From assembly GCA_964628285.1 (NCBI GenBank), contig CAZVNP010000009.1, positions 16,696-80,695 of the forward strand: 64,000 nt of DNA, written 5' to 3'. A model generated the notes under the pieces. The model saw only the letters and a program-made list of their open reading frames with translations, was not told the origin of the DNA and did not search any database. The DNA is from JAPLDP01 sp964628285 (GTDB lineage: Bacteria > Bacteroidota > Bacteroidia > Bacteroidales > JAGONC01). Shown here in pieces: positions 44,428 through 52,925 of the stretch (position 1 is its first letter; each line of letters opens with the position of its first letter). Both the position numbers and the translations under genes were made by a program.

Positions 44428-45854
44428 TACGGAAAATAAATAAGCTGCGTGAACATGAGAGCATCCTCCTGTTCCTGGATGATCCGGGTGCCATTCCTGC
44501 AGGATTGCTCACAGAAGAGGAAAAAGCCTATGTGACAGATCAAAGAACAAAAAACGAAAAGGATAGTGTGGTCCTGAACCGTTATGACAGGATGATCATC
44601 GTTCAGTTCGGGGGAAAGGATAAGGCAGAATACCAGCGCATGGAATTTTGCAGGAAAGAGGGTGACAAGATCCAGCAGCTTTTAAATGATAACAAGATAA
44701 GGCAAGTCATCCTGTACGATTGCCAGGACAAACCGGTTGAGACCCTCGCTCTGGCCGAAGGCATGGCGCTTGGTAACTACCAGTTCCTGAAATATAAAAA
44801 AGATGCCGACAGCAAAAAAAATTTGCTGGTCGATATCCTTATCCTGTCTAAAAAGGTCGGACGAAGTGATGTTAACCTGCTGAATATCATTGTCAGTGCC
44901 GTTTTCTTCTGCCGTGACCTCGTCAATGAGCCGCCTGTCGCCCTCACGTCGGTGACCCTGGCCGAAGCCTTAGAAAAAGTGGGAACCTCCACGGGCATGA
45001 AGGTGGAGGTCTTTCATAAAAAGAAAATAGAAGCGCTGAAGATGGGAGGCTTGCTGGCTGTGAACAGGGGCAGCGCTCATCCTCCCACTTTCACCATTAT
45101 GGAGTGGCATCCCGCCGCTGCGATCAACCCAAAGCCTGTCATCCTCGTCGGCAAAGGCATTGTCTTCGATGCCGGCGGGCTGAGTCTGAAACCGCCCTCC
45201 GGCATGGAGACCATGAAGGATGATATGGCGGGGGCGGCAGCCGTGGCTTCAGCCGTTTATGCCGTCGCCAGGGCTCAGCTTCCCGTTTATGTGATCGCGC
45301 TGATACCTTCCACCGATAACAGGCCCGACAGCAACGCCTATGCCCCGGGGGATGTGATCACCATGTACGACGGATCCATGGTGGAGGTGCTGAACACCGA
45401 TGCCGAAGGCCGGATGATCCTCGCCGATGCCCTAAGCTATGCCAAACAGTATGACCCCGAGCTGGTCATTGATGTGGCCACACTGACAGGCTCGGCCGCG
45501 ATGGCTATCGGAAAATATGGCATCGTGACCATGAACTTTCATGCCGACGACAGTTTGGCCTTACTCAAAGAAAGCGGCATGAGGGTGTTTGAACGACTGG
45601 TCGAATTTCCGGCATGGGAAGAATATAAAGAGCTTCTCAAATCAGAGATAGCCGACATAAAAAACATCGGAGGGAAAGAAGCCGGCGCCATTACTGCCGG
45701 TCTTTTCCTTGAGCACTTCACAGGATATCCTTACCTTCATCTGGATATTGCCGGCCCCGCCTTTGTCGAAAAAAAGGACAGCTATCGCGGAACAGGTGGC
45801 ACCGGCGTTACCGTGAGACTGCTGTTCGATTTTATCAGACAAAAATGCAGGTGA
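44424..45854 (+). CDS. Leucyl aminopeptidase (M17 family)
   Basis: 476 residues. Cytosolic M17 enzymes release N-terminal amino acids with two metal ions. The active-site set is intact: VGKGIVFDAGGLSLKPP (Lys and Asp), MKDDMAGAAAV (Asp), and the signature NTDAEGRMILADAL (Asp, Glu, Arg). NEPPVALTSVTLAEA precedes the catalytic domain as usual. It starts inside the waaA stop codon. The pairing with waaA looks positional rather than functional. Confidence 0.96.
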   Translation: MIRKINKLREHESILLFLDDPGAIPAGLLTEEEKAYVTDQRTKNEKDSVVLNRYDRMIIVQFGGKDKAEYQRMEFCRKEGDKIQQLLNDNKIRQVILYDCQDKPVETLALAEGMALGNYQFLKYKKDADSKKNLLVDILILSKKVGRSDVNLLNIIVSAVFFCRDLVNEPPVALTSVTLAEALEKVGTSTGMKVEVFHKKKIEALKMGGLLAVNRGSAHPPTFTIMEWHPAAAINPKPVILVGKGIVFDAGGLSLKPPSGMETMKDDMAGAAAVASAVYAVARAQLPVYVIALIPSTDNRPDSNAYAPGDVITMYDGSMVEVLNTDAEGRMILADALSYAKQYDPELVIDVATLTGSAAMAIGKYGIVTMNFHADDSLALLKESGMRVFERLVEFPAWEEYKELLKSEIADIKNIGGKEAGAITAGLFLEHFTGYPYLHLDIAGPAFVEKKDSYRGTGGTGVTVRLLFDFIRQKCR

Positions 45855-45882
45855 AATGAAAGACGGCAAATCATTTTAATGG

Positions 45883-45890
45883 TAATTTTG
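45883..45890 (+). promoter_or_regulatory. -7 promoter element (TAATTTTG) for pdxA
   Basis: Exact TAnnTTTG, 17 bases upstream of the ATG at 45907. Transcription would start near 45897, leaving only a ten-base leader if that ATG is used. Confidence 0.5.
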
Positions 45891-45906
45891 TGGAAAAGAA
45901 CTGAAC

Positions 45907-47244
45907 ATGGACTTAGACAATCAATTTGATGAACAGAATGATCCATTGGAACTGAAGGATGATGGTGATTCCTTTGATGCGGATGAGGATACCTATGTTG
46001 AATCCGGTGAAGCCGTTTTTCCTGACGTGGAAACAGAAACCGGTGAGGAGGATGAATTTGTTGACCTGGATCAGGAAACGGAGATAGAAATGGAGGAGGA
46101 AGAGGAGGAAGAGGAGGAAGAGGAGGAAGATCAGATGATGGAGGAAAAACCTTCTCGTGTTCCTCACGAGGATATGCCGCATTTAAAAGTGGGCATCACC
46201 CATGGCGATTTCAATGGCGTCAGTTACGAGGTCATTCTGAAAACCCTGGCCGATCCCCGGATGACAGAGCTGTTCACCCCTATACTCTATGGTTCTTCCA
46301 AAGTAGCGTCATACTACCGCAAGACCTTCAACCTGCTGGATTTCAATTTTAATCCCGTCCGTCGCGCCGAACATGCCGATCCCAAGCGTATCAACCTCAT
46401 CAACATTTATGACCGTGAGGTCCGCATCGAATTCGGCAAAGCCTCTCCTGTGGCGGGGGAATTATCATACCTGGCCCTGGAACAGGCCGTGGCGGACCTT
46501 AAGAATAAATTGATTGATGTGCTGGTCACCGCTCCCATCAATAAGAAAACCATTCAATCCCCCTCTTTTAATTTCCCCGGACATACCGAATACCTGGCTA
46601 TGAAATTCCACAGCGAGGATTATATGATGATCATGGTGGATGGTAACTTCAGGGTGGGACTGATCACCGGTCATGTTCCCATACATGACGTGGCAGGCAA
46701 AATCACACGTGACGTTGTCTTGAATAAAATAAGGGTCTTCAATCAATCCCTCATCAGGGATTTCGGTGTCAGGAAGCCGCGCATTGCCGTGCTGGGGTTG
46801 AACCCGCATGCCGGTGAAGACGGCCTGCTGGGCACCGAGGAAGAGGAGGTCTTTGCCCCGGCCATTCACGACGCCGTGGAAGAGAATATCCTGGCCCTGG
46901 GGCCTTATCCTGCCGATGGTTTCTTTGGCATGATGTATCATTCCCAATTTGACGGTATCCTGGCGGCTTATCATGACCAGGGTTTGATACCCTTTAAAGC
47001 GCTGTCTTTCGACAAAGGTGTCAATTTCACGGCAGGTCTTCCCTATGTGCGCACGTCACCGGCCCACGGCACCGCCTATGAAATAGCCGGAAAAAACGAA
47101 GCTTCCCCCGACTCATTCAGGGAAGCCATTTTCATGGCACTGGATATTTACAGGCGAAGGAAGGAATATGAGGAACTGACTGCCAACCCGTTGCAGAAAA
47201 GCATTCTCGTGGACGAAACACCTGAAACGGAAAACAACATTTGA
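45907..47244 (+). CDS. pdxA: 4-hydroxythreonine-4-phosphate dehydrogenase with acidic N-terminal extension
   Basis: 445 residues. The enzyme part begins at about residue 90 (MPHLKVGITHGDFNGVSYEVILKTL) and is complete: VTAPINKKTIQSPSFNFPGHTEYLA with metal-binding His, LITGHVPIHDVAGKI, LGLNPHAGEDGLLGTEE, YHDQGLIPFKAL and VRTSPAHGTAYEIAGKNEASPDSF. It acts in pyridoxal 5'-phosphate synthesis. The ~89-residue extension before it is almost all Asp/Glu, with about a dozen consecutive Glu encoded by GAGGAA-type repeats. Family members normally lack it. ATG 46174 would give a normal-length enzyme, but the -7 element sits just before 45907. murF-alr follows after 6 bases. Confidence 0.92.
   Translation: MDLDNQFDEQNDPLELKDDGDSFDADEDTYVESGEAVFPDVETETGEEDEFVDLDQETEIEMEEEEEEEEEEEEDQMMEEKPSRVPHEDMPHLKVGITHGDFNGVSYEVILKTLADPRMTELFTPILYGSSKVASYYRKTFNLLDFNFNPVRRAEHADPKRINLINIYDREVRIEFGKASPVAGELSYLALEQAVADLKNKLIDVLVTAPINKKTIQSPSFNFPGHTEYLAMKFHSEDYMMIMVDGNFRVGLITGHVPIHDVAGKITRDVVLNKIRVFNQSLIRDFGVRKPRIAVLGLNPHAGEDGLLGTEEEEVFAPAIHDAVEENILALGPYPADGFFGMMYHSQFDGILAAYHDQGLIPFKALSFDKGVNFTAGLPYVRTSPAHGTAYEIAGKNEASPDSFREAIFMALDIYRRRKEYEELTANPLQKSILVDETPETENNI
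46092..46129. repeat. GAG/GAA microsatellite coding a poly-Glu tract in pdxA
   Basis: Nearly pure GAGGAGGAA-type trinucleotide repeat within the acidic N-terminal extension. In-frame expansion or contraction is easy because the unit is a multiple of three. Confidence 0.85.
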
Positions 47245-47250
47245 TCTGCT

Positions 47251-49761
47251 ATGCCCAATGGCCAGGTGCCATATACCATCACCGAAATTGCCGTGATCGT
47301 TAACGGAAGACTGTTGTGTGCTTACGATCCGGATGCCATCATCGAGGAGCTCCTCATCGACAGCCGGCGTCTGCTCTCACCCGGTAACAGCCTGTTCTTT
47401 GCACTGGTCAGCCATCATAACGATGGTCACCGTTATATCCCGGAGTTAATTGCAAAAGGGATCCGTCATTTCATCGTCTCCTCCCTGCCTGACAGCCTCG
47501 GCGATGCTTTGACATCAGGGCTGATCAATGTCATTAAGGTTGATGGTACCCTGGAGGCCCTGCAGCGTCTCTGCTCCTGCCACCGCCGGCGCTTTTCGGT
47601 GCCGGTCATCGGGATCACGGGCAGCAACGGCAAGACCATCGTTAAAGAATGGCTATACCAGCTCATGGCCAGGGATATGAACATCGTCAGGAGCCCTCAA
47701 AGCTACAACTCCCAGATAGGAGTGCCGCTGTCGGTGTGGCAGATGAACGACCTCCATGAACTGGCCATTTTTGAAGCGGGCATCTCACAACCGGGTGAGA
47801 TGGACCGTCTCAGGGAGGTCATACACCCCACCATCGGATTGTTTACCAACATCGGACAGGCCCATGATGAAAATTTCAGCGGCACGGATCAAAAGATTGA
47901 TGAGAAACTGCGTTTATTTTATGATGCCACCTCCCTGATCTATTGTCATGATCATGATCAGATAAGACGGCACATCCTGAACCACCCTGTCCTGTCGAAA
48001 AAAGAAACCTTCACCTGGGGTCGGGACGCGGGCTGTGACCTGCGCATCGAATCCGTTCAGAGTTCCGGGCTTCACACCACACTGACGGCCGCCTGCAGGG
48101 GTGATCACCTTCAGGTGACCATCCCTTTCACCGACGAAGCCTCCATAGAGAATGCGTGCCATTGCTGGGCCGTCATGCTTTTTTTCGGTTGTGACAACGC
48201 TGACATCGCGGCCCGGATGAAGGCTCTTTCACCCCTGGCCATGCGTATGGAACTGAAAGAGGCCGTCAACAACTGCTCGGTCATCGACGACAGCTACATC
48301 TCGGATATCAAATCCCTCCGCATAGCCCTCGATTTCCTGGAACAGCAAAAGCAACATCCACGCAAAACGGTTATCATTTCCGATATCCTTCAAAGTGGTA
48401 AGAAAGACCGCGAACTTTACGGTGAGGTTGCCGGATTGTTGCAGCTTAAAAATATCGACCGTGTCATAGGCATCGGGCCGGGCATCAGCGGACAGAAGGA
48501 TCTGTTCGCCATGAGCCATGCATTTTATCCCGACACCGAGGCTTTCCTGAACGCCTTCGATCCCTCCTCTTTCGACAATGAAGCCATTCTCCTCAAGGGA
48601 GCCAGGAAATTCCAGTTTGAAAAGATCAGCAGCATCCTCCAGCTGAAAACACATGAGACCGTACTCGAGATCAATCTCGACGCCCTTGTTCACAATCTGA
48701 ACTATTACCGTAGCCGTTTACAACCCGCCACGCGGGTGATGGCCATGGTCAAAGCCTTCTCTTATGGCAGCGGCAGTTTTGAGATCGCCAGCACGCTGCA
48801 GTTTCACCACACCGATTACCTGGCCGTGGCTTATGCCGACGAAGGTGTTGAATTGCGGCAGGCCGGCATCACCATGCCCATCATGGTCATGAACCCTGAA
48901 GAACGCGCCATGGAAACAATCATCAGGCATCACCTCGAACCTGAGGTATACAATTTCAGGGTGCTGCAGTTACTGGATGCGGCTGTCCGCCACTTCAACG
49001 GCAGGAACGGTCCTGGCCCGGTCGCCGTTCATATCAAGCTCGAAACCGGCATGCACCGCCTGGGTTTTGAAGAGGAACATCTCGACGAGCTCATCGCCCG
49101 CCTCCACGGCCATCCCAACATCCGCCCGGTGTCGGTCTTTTCTCACCTCGCCGCCAGTGAAGACCCGGTGCATGATGAATTCACCCGCTTGCAGATCGAA
49201 CGTTTCAGGACGATGAGTGAGCGCATCCAGGCCGCATTCGGGCATCATGTTCTGTGGCATATCCTGAACTCCGCCGGCGCCATTCGCTTTCCCGAAGCCC
49301 AGTTCGACATGGTGCGGCTCGGTATCAGTCTCTATGGCATCGCTCCGGGCCGTGACGAACAAAAATACCTGCGTGATGTCAGTACAATGAAATCATCCAT
49401 ATCGCAGATCAAAAAAGTGAGGGTAAACGAAAGCATCGGGTACAACAGGCAGTGGATCGCCGACAGGGAGATGACGATCGCCGTCGTCCCCGTGGGCTAT
49501 GCCGATGGTCTGAGCCGCCGTCTGAGCAACGGAAAAGGATACCTGATGGTCGGAGGACGGCAGGCACCCATTGTCGGCAATATCAGCATGGACATGTGCA
49601 CGGTGGATATCACCGGCATCCCTGCCAGTGAAGGCGACGAGGTCATCGTCTTCGGTAACGGCAACCCCATCACGAACCTGGCGGAAGCCCTGGGGACCAT
49701 ACCCTATGAAGTGCTGACGAGCATCCCCCGGCGCGTGAAGCGCGTTTATTACCATGAATGA
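47251..49761 (+). CDS. Bifunctional MurF ligase / alanine racemase
   Basis: 836 residues. The N-terminal half (to about 460) is UDP-MurNAc-tripeptide:D-Ala-D-Ala ligase: RRLLSPGNSLFFAL, ATP-binding GITGSNGKTIVKEWLYQLM, QSYNSQIGVPLSVW, and FTNIGQAHDENF. The C-terminal half is PLP-dependent alanine racemase: VLEINLDALVHNLNYYRS, the PLP-Lys in MVKAFSYGSGSFE, KLETGMHRLGF, HILNSAGAIRFPEAQFDMVRLGISLYG, VGYADGLSRRLSNG with the second catalytic Tyr region, and GNISMDMCTVDIT. The fusion couples D-Ala supply to peptidoglycan precursor synthesis and is known in Bacteroidota. Confidence 0.97.
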   Translation: MPNGQVPYTITEIAVIVNGRLLCAYDPDAIIEELLIDSRRLLSPGNSLFFALVSHHNDGHRYIPELIAKGIRHFIVSSLPDSLGDALTSGLINVIKVDGTLEALQRLCSCHRRRFSVPVIGITGSNGKTIVKEWLYQLMARDMNIVRSPQSYNSQIGVPLSVWQMNDLHELAIFEAGISQPGEMDRLREVIHPTIGLFTNIGQAHDENFSGTDQKIDEKLRLFYDATSLIYCHDHDQIRRHILNHPVLSKKETFTWGRDAGCDLRIESVQSSGLHTTLTAACRGDHLQVTIPFTDEASIENACHCWAVMLFFGCDNADIAARMKALSPLAMRMELKEAVNNCSVIDDSYISDIKSLRIALDFLEQQKQHPRKTVIISDILQSGKKDRELYGEVAGLLQLKNIDRVIGIGPGISGQKDLFAMSHAFYPDTEAFLNAFDPSSFDNEAILLKGARKFQFEKISSILQLKTHETVLEINLDALVHNLNYYRSRLQPATRVMAMVKAFSYGSGSFEIASTLQFHHTDYLAVAYADEGVELRQAGITMPIMVMNPEERAMETIIRHHLEPEVYNFRVLQLLDAAVRHFNGRNGPGPVAVHIKLETGMHRLGFEEEHLDELIARLHGHPNIRPVSVFSHLAASEDPVHDEFTRLQIERFRTMSERIQAAFGHHVLWHILNSAGAIRFPEAQFDMVRLGISLYGIAPGRDEQKYLRDVSTMKSSISQIKKVRVNESIGYNRQWIADREMTIAVVPVGYADGLSRRLSNGKGYLMVGGRQAPIVGNISMDMCTVDITGIPASEGDEVIVFGNGNPITNLAEALGTIPYEVLTSIPRRVKRVYYHE

Positions 49762-49784
49762 GCCTCCGTCAGGCCATGGCGGTT

Positions 49785-50348
49785 TCAGCGCGTATTGTAT
49801 TCGTTCATCGTCCGTTCAACGCCCACGGTGACGAAACTCATCACGGCCTCCACAGCCACAGGTATTCGGGGCAGAAGGATCTCTTCCTCCTGTTTGGTCC
49901 ATTGGCCTAAGACATAATCTACCTGATAACCCCGGGCAAAATCATCGCCTATGCCTATTCTAATCCTGGCGAAGTCAGTTGTCTCAAGGTGCACGATGAT
50001 ATCGGCGAGGCCATTGTGCCCCCCGTCGCTACCTCTGGCTTTAAGGCGTAAGCTACCCAATGGCAAGGCTATATCATCGACGATGACGAGCAGGTGACCG
50101 AGGTCTATTTTTTCTTTGGACATCCAATACCTGACCGCCTTGCCGCTGAGGTTGACGTATGTCGTGGGTTTGATCATGATGATTTTGCGGCCCTTATACA
50201 TGGCCGTGGCCACGTCGGCGTGACGTCCCGGTGAAAAAACAGCGCCGGTGGATTGTGCAAGTGCATCCATCACGACAAAACCGATGTTATGGCGTGTATT
50301 GGCGTATTCGTCACCAACGTTTCCAAGGCCGGCAATAAGGTATTTCAT
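49785..50348 (-). CDS. pth: Peptidyl-tRNA hydrolase
   Basis: 187 residues. It frees tRNA from stalled peptidyl-tRNA. Conserved residues are in LIAGLGNVGDEYANTRHNIGFVVMD (Asn and catalytic His), MIKPTTYVNLSGKAV, VIVDDIALPLGSLRLKARGSDGGHNGLADI (Asp and His-Asn) and ARIRIGIG. It follows rplY by 32 bases. The order prs-rplY-pth is common in bacteria. Confidence 0.97.
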   Translation of the reverse strand: MKYLIAGLGNVGDEYANTRHNIGFVVMDALAQSTGAVFSPGRHADVATAMYKGRKIIMIKPTTYVNLSGKAVRYWMSKEKIDLGHLLVIVDDIALPLGSLRLKARGSDGGHNGLADIIVHLETTDFARIRIGIGDDFARGYQVDYVLGQWTKQEEEILLPRIPVAVEAVMSFVTVGVERTMNEYNTR

Positions 50349-50380
50349 TCTGTGATATCCTTACAGACAGGTTCAGTGGC

Positions 50381-51019
50381 CTATTTTGCAGGAGGTGCCG
50401 GAGGTGGTGTCGTTCCTTCCGGTGCGGGTGCCGCTGCCGCTGCCTCACCGCCCTCGGCGGCTGTAGGTACCACGGCGGCACGCGTCACCCTGACAGCGAC
50501 CACCACATCCCTGAAAGTATCAAGCATCTCGAGATGTTCAGGATGAATGTCGCCTACGCGTATCGAGTCACCTATATTCAAGCCGGTCACGTCCAGCACG
50601 ATATCATCGGGCAGATGGTCGATGAGACCTTTCACCCTGAGTTTTCTCTTCTTACGTATCAGCTTGCCGCCCTGCAGGACTCCCGCGGGGGTGCCTTCAA
50701 ACCGTACCGGTAAGGCCACCGTAACGGGATGACCCGGCACCAGCTCAAGGAAATCGGCATGCATCACCTGATCCGTCACCGGATGGTACTGGATATCCTG
50801 TAATATGGTGTCGTAGGTGGTATCGCCGACGGTCAGCCTGATCAGGAAGACCTCAGGCGTGAAAAGAAGCCTGTTGAAGCTCTTTTCTTCGGCTGAAAAA
50901 TGGATCTGTTTTTCACCGCCATACAGGACGCAGGGCACGAGACCCTCACGGCGCCGCTGCCTGGCATCTTTCTTCCCTACGTTCTCACGGAGAGAACCGC
51001 TCATAGAAATGGTTTTCAT
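50381..51019 (-). CDS. rplY: 50S ribosomal protein L25/Ctc
   Basis: 212 residues. The N-terminal L25 domain binds 5S rRNA (SLRENVGKKDARQRRREGLVPCVLYGG). The C-terminal TL5/CTC domain starts with HADFLELVPGHPVTVALPVRFEGTPAGVLQGG. The tail is rich in Ala, Pro and Glu (EGGEAAAAAPAPEGTTPP). It lies 15 bases after prs in the same operon. Confidence 0.97.
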   Translation of the reverse strand: MKTISMSGSLRENVGKKDARQRRREGLVPCVLYGGEKQIHFSAEEKSFNRLLFTPEVFLIRLTVGDTTYDTILQDIQYHPVTDQVMHADFLELVPGHPVTVALPVRFEGTPAGVLQGGKLIRKKRKLRVKGLIDHLPDDIVLDVTGLNIGDSIRVGDIHPEHLEMLDTFRDVVVAVRVTRAAVVPTAAEGGEAAAAAPAPEGTTPPPAPPAK

Positions 51020-51034
51020 GGTTTATGGCATTAA

Positions 51035-51991
51035 TTAAGTTGACTTATTATCCTTATTATCAAATTTATAAAGAGAACTGATCGATTTATGTTTGTGCAC
51101 CCTCCTGATGACATCGGCCAGCAGGTTGGCGGTGGTGAGCACCATTATCTTGTCCATGGCTTTCTGCAGTGGGATGGTATCGCTGACAACGATCTCATTG
51201 AAGGGTGCTTTTTCCAGGCGTTCGTAAGCGTTACCAGACAGGACGGGGTGTGTGCAGAAAGCCCTGATGCTGGCGGCACCCTTGTCCATGATGACCTTGG
51301 CGGCCTGAGTGATGGTGCCGGCCGTGTCAATGATATCATCGACGAGGATGATGTCGCGTCCTTTCACATCGCCCAACAGGGCCATCTGAGCCACCTCATT
51401 GGGCTTGGCACGTTGCTTATAGAGGACCACCATGTCGGTGCCGAGGATCTTGGCATAGGCCGCGGCCCGTTTTGTCCCGCCGGTGTCGGGGGAGGCGATG
51501 GTGATATTGGGCAGGTTAAGCTCTTTGATATAAGGTATGAAGATGGAAGAGGCATATAAGTGATCGATGGGTATATCGAAGAAACCCTGTATCTGGTCGG
51601 CGTGGAGGTCGATGGTGATGATTCGCGTGACGCCTGCTGCCGACAGAAGGTTGGCGACCAGCTTGGAGCCGATGGAGACCCGCGGCTTGTCCTTGCGGTC
51701 CTGCCGTGCAAAACCGAAATAGGGTATCACGGCGATGATCTGCTCGGCGGAGGCTCTCCGCGCCGCATCGATGAGCATGAGCAGCTCCAGCAGGTTGTCG
51801 GCAGGGGCTTGCGTGCTCTGGATGATGAACACATCGTTGCCGCGGACGTTATCCTCGAAGGAGGGTTGGAACTCACCGTCGGAGAACTCCGAGATGACGA
51901 CATTGCCCGGCTCCTTACCATAGATTTCACATATCTTTTCGGCCAGATAGCGGCTGGCCCTGCCTGAGAAGATGTTAACCTTGGAAGCCAT
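51035..51991 (-). CDS. prs: Ribose-phosphate pyrophosphokinase
   Basis: 318 residues. It makes PRPP from ribose 5-phosphate and ATP for nucleotides, His and Trp. The visible motifs are FSDGEFQPSFEDNVRGNDVFIIQST, IPYFGFARQDRKDKPRVSIGSKLVANLL (catalytic loop), TIDLHADQIQGFFDIPIDHLYA, and the PRPP-binding DIILVDDIIDTAGTITQAA. First gene of the prs-rplY-pth operon, with an exact -7 element 41 bases upstream. Confidence 0.98.
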   Translation of the reverse strand: MASKVNIFSGRASRYLAEKICEIYGKEPGNVVISEFSDGEFQPSFEDNVRGNDVFIIQSTQAPADNLLELLMLIDAARRASAEQIIAVIPYFGFARQDRKDKPRVSIGSKLVANLLSAAGVTRIITIDLHADQIQGFFDIPIDHLYASSIFIPYIKELNLPNITIASPDTGGTKRAAAYAKILGTDMVVLYKQRAKPNEVAQMALLGDVKGRDIILVDDIIDTAGTITQAAKVIMDKGAASIRAFCTHPVLSGNAYERLEKAPFNEIVVSDTIPLQKAMDKIMVLTTANLLADVIRRVHKHKSISSLYKFDNKDNKST

Positions 51992-52032
51992 AACGCGTCG
52001 GTTTAGATTTCAGGTTTTGAAAATGAGAGTGC

Positions 52033-52040
52033 AAAGGTAA
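52033..52040 (-). promoter_or_regulatory. -7 promoter element (TACCTTTG) for prs-rplY-pth
   Basis: Exact TAnnTTTG on the minus strand, 41 bases upstream of the prs ATG. A TTTG lies about 22 bases further upstream, a good -33 spacing. Confidence 0.65.
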
Positions 52041-52055
52041 CAAATGAGGGAGAAA

Positions 52056-52117
52056 TCACAAATTCCAAATCCCAAATCCCAAACAAATCACAAATATCAA
52101 ATTACAAATAAACAAAC
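52056..52117. repeat. Short imperfect CAAAT-type tandem repeat
   Basis: Repeated units such as CAAATTC, CAAATCC and CAAACAAATCA run for about 60 bases just upstream of the prs promoter. Part of it may supply the -33 region. No coding potential. Confidence 0.6.
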
Positions 52118-52158
52118 TTATGGTATAGAAACGGGTCACAATTAAAGAAAAAAATGGA

Positions 52159-52190
52159 TTAACACTTAGCAGAGTGTTAAATATTTTTTT
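52159..52190. terminator. Orphan intrinsic terminator-like hairpin
   Basis: Stem TTAACACT - loop TAGCAG - AGTGTTAA (52159-52180) followed on the plus strand by ATATTTTTTT. On the minus strand the stem is followed by TCCATTTTTTT. No annotated gene ends here on either strand. Confidence 0.6.
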
Positions 52191-52390
52191 ATGAATGACC
52201 TTGAATAAAGAACGTTACGGTATGCTGTTCAAATTAGGCATGCGTTAATAAAGATTCTACCTTTTTCTGTGATAATCGAAGATTTTAAACAGCTTATAAG
52301 GTCTTCCGGATCTATTGGCGCCAATTATATTCTACATTGTCTAAAAACTATCAGGAGAGATTAGACCATCCACCGGCAACTAAAAAATGA

Positions 52391-52423
52391 GCCATGTATT
52401 AATTGAAATACATGGCCTTTTTT
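52391..52423 (-). terminator. Terminator after tRNA-Leu (bidirectional shape)
   Basis: Stem GCCATGTATT - loop AATTGA - AATACATGGC (52391-52416). T-runs follow on both strands (CTTTTTT on plus; TCATTTTTTA on minus). It lies 19 bases past the tRNA-Leu 3' end in its direction of transcription. Confidence 0.75.
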
Positions 52424-52434
52424 ATTGATTGATG

Positions 52435-52518
52435 TACCCGGAGCCGGAATCGAACCGGCACGGGCTCACGCCCATTGGTTTTTGAGACCAACGCGTCTAC
52501 CTGTTCCGCCATCCGGGC
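52435..52518 (-). tRNA. tRNA-Leu, anticodon CAA
   Basis: 84 bases, class II tRNA. The acceptor stem is GCCCGGA with TCCGGGT (the first pair is G-T), discriminator A. The anticodon stem is TTGGT/ACCAA around loop CTCAAAA, giving anticodon CAA. A long variable arm GGGC-GTGA-GCCC follows, then the T-arm GCCGG-TTCGATT-CCGGC. CCA is not encoded: the next bases are CATCA. An exact -7 element lies about 26 bases upstream. A 26-base copy of its 3' end occurs at 52824-52849 on the opposite strand. Confidence 0.95.
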
Positions 52519-52543
52519 AAAAAAAATTAGATTACATCAACAG

Positions 52544-52551
52544 CAAAAATA
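52544..52551 (-). promoter_or_regulatory. -7 promoter element (TATTTTTG) for tRNA-Leu
   Basis: Exact TAnnTTTG on the minus strand with a TTG 22 bases upstream, the expected -33/-7 spacing; 26 bases before the mature tRNA 5' end. Confidence 0.65.
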
Positions 52552-52789
52552 CTTAATTTTAAATTGATGACAACTCTCGTAGTTTCAAGAAATCTTGAAG
52601 ATAAGTTTATTGAAGGAAATACTAACCGATTATACTGACATTAAGAGAATATCAGTGATTATCGGAACAATCTGATGCGAATCATCATTCATAAGTCATC
52701 AGAACTAATACACCTGCCCGACTGCTGACGCAGCCAAGCAAGTGGGGATACCGGCTTTAAATACAATTGAAAATATAACACTTTCATCA

Positions 52790-52818
52790 CACTCACACCC
52801 ACACTCACACTCACACCC
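52790..52818. repeat. CACTCA/CACCCA simple repeat
   Basis: Alternating CACTCA and CACACCC units over 29 bases, directly abutting the tRNA 3' fragment. Confidence 0.8.
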
Positions 52819-52823
52819 ATTTC

Positions 52824-52851
52824 GCCGGTTCGATTCCGGCTCCGGGTACCA
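52824..52851 (+). pseudogene. Detached tRNA 3' end (T-arm, acceptor strand, CCA)
   Basis: GCCGGTTCGATTCCGGCTCC plus GGGTACCA: a T-arm, the 3' acceptor strand and CCA. Twenty-six bases (52824-52849) are identical to the 3' end of tRNA-Leu(CAA), but on the opposite strand. Unlike the tRNA gene it carries CCA. No 5' half fits upstream; the bases before it are a simple repeat. It may be a remnant of a tRNA, an attachment-site copy, or an assembly joint. Confidence 0.75.
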
Positions 52852-52855
52852 GTAA

Positions 52856-52925
52856 AGAGGTTGTATTAAAACGGGCTTTTTAATTAACCGCAGAGGGCGC
52901 CGCAGAGGAAGTGCAAAGAACGCCG
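52856..52925. repeat. Partial dispersed repeat (AGAGGTTGTATTAAAAC end plus CCGCAGAGG units)
   Basis: The first 17 bases match the left end of the element at 55186-55317 with one difference. CCGCAGAGGGCGCCGCAGAGG follows, a type of low-complexity intergenic repeat. No matching right end is found, so the copy looks truncated. Confidence 0.5.

Noticed and set aside
47251..49761. Fusion of MurF and alanine racemase as a novelty
   Set aside because: This fusion is well known in Bacteroidota; both active sites are intact.
52700..52851. A second complete tRNA gene ending at 52851
   Set aside because: No matching 5' acceptor strand, D-arm or anticodon stem can be found upstream; the preceding bases are a simple repeat.
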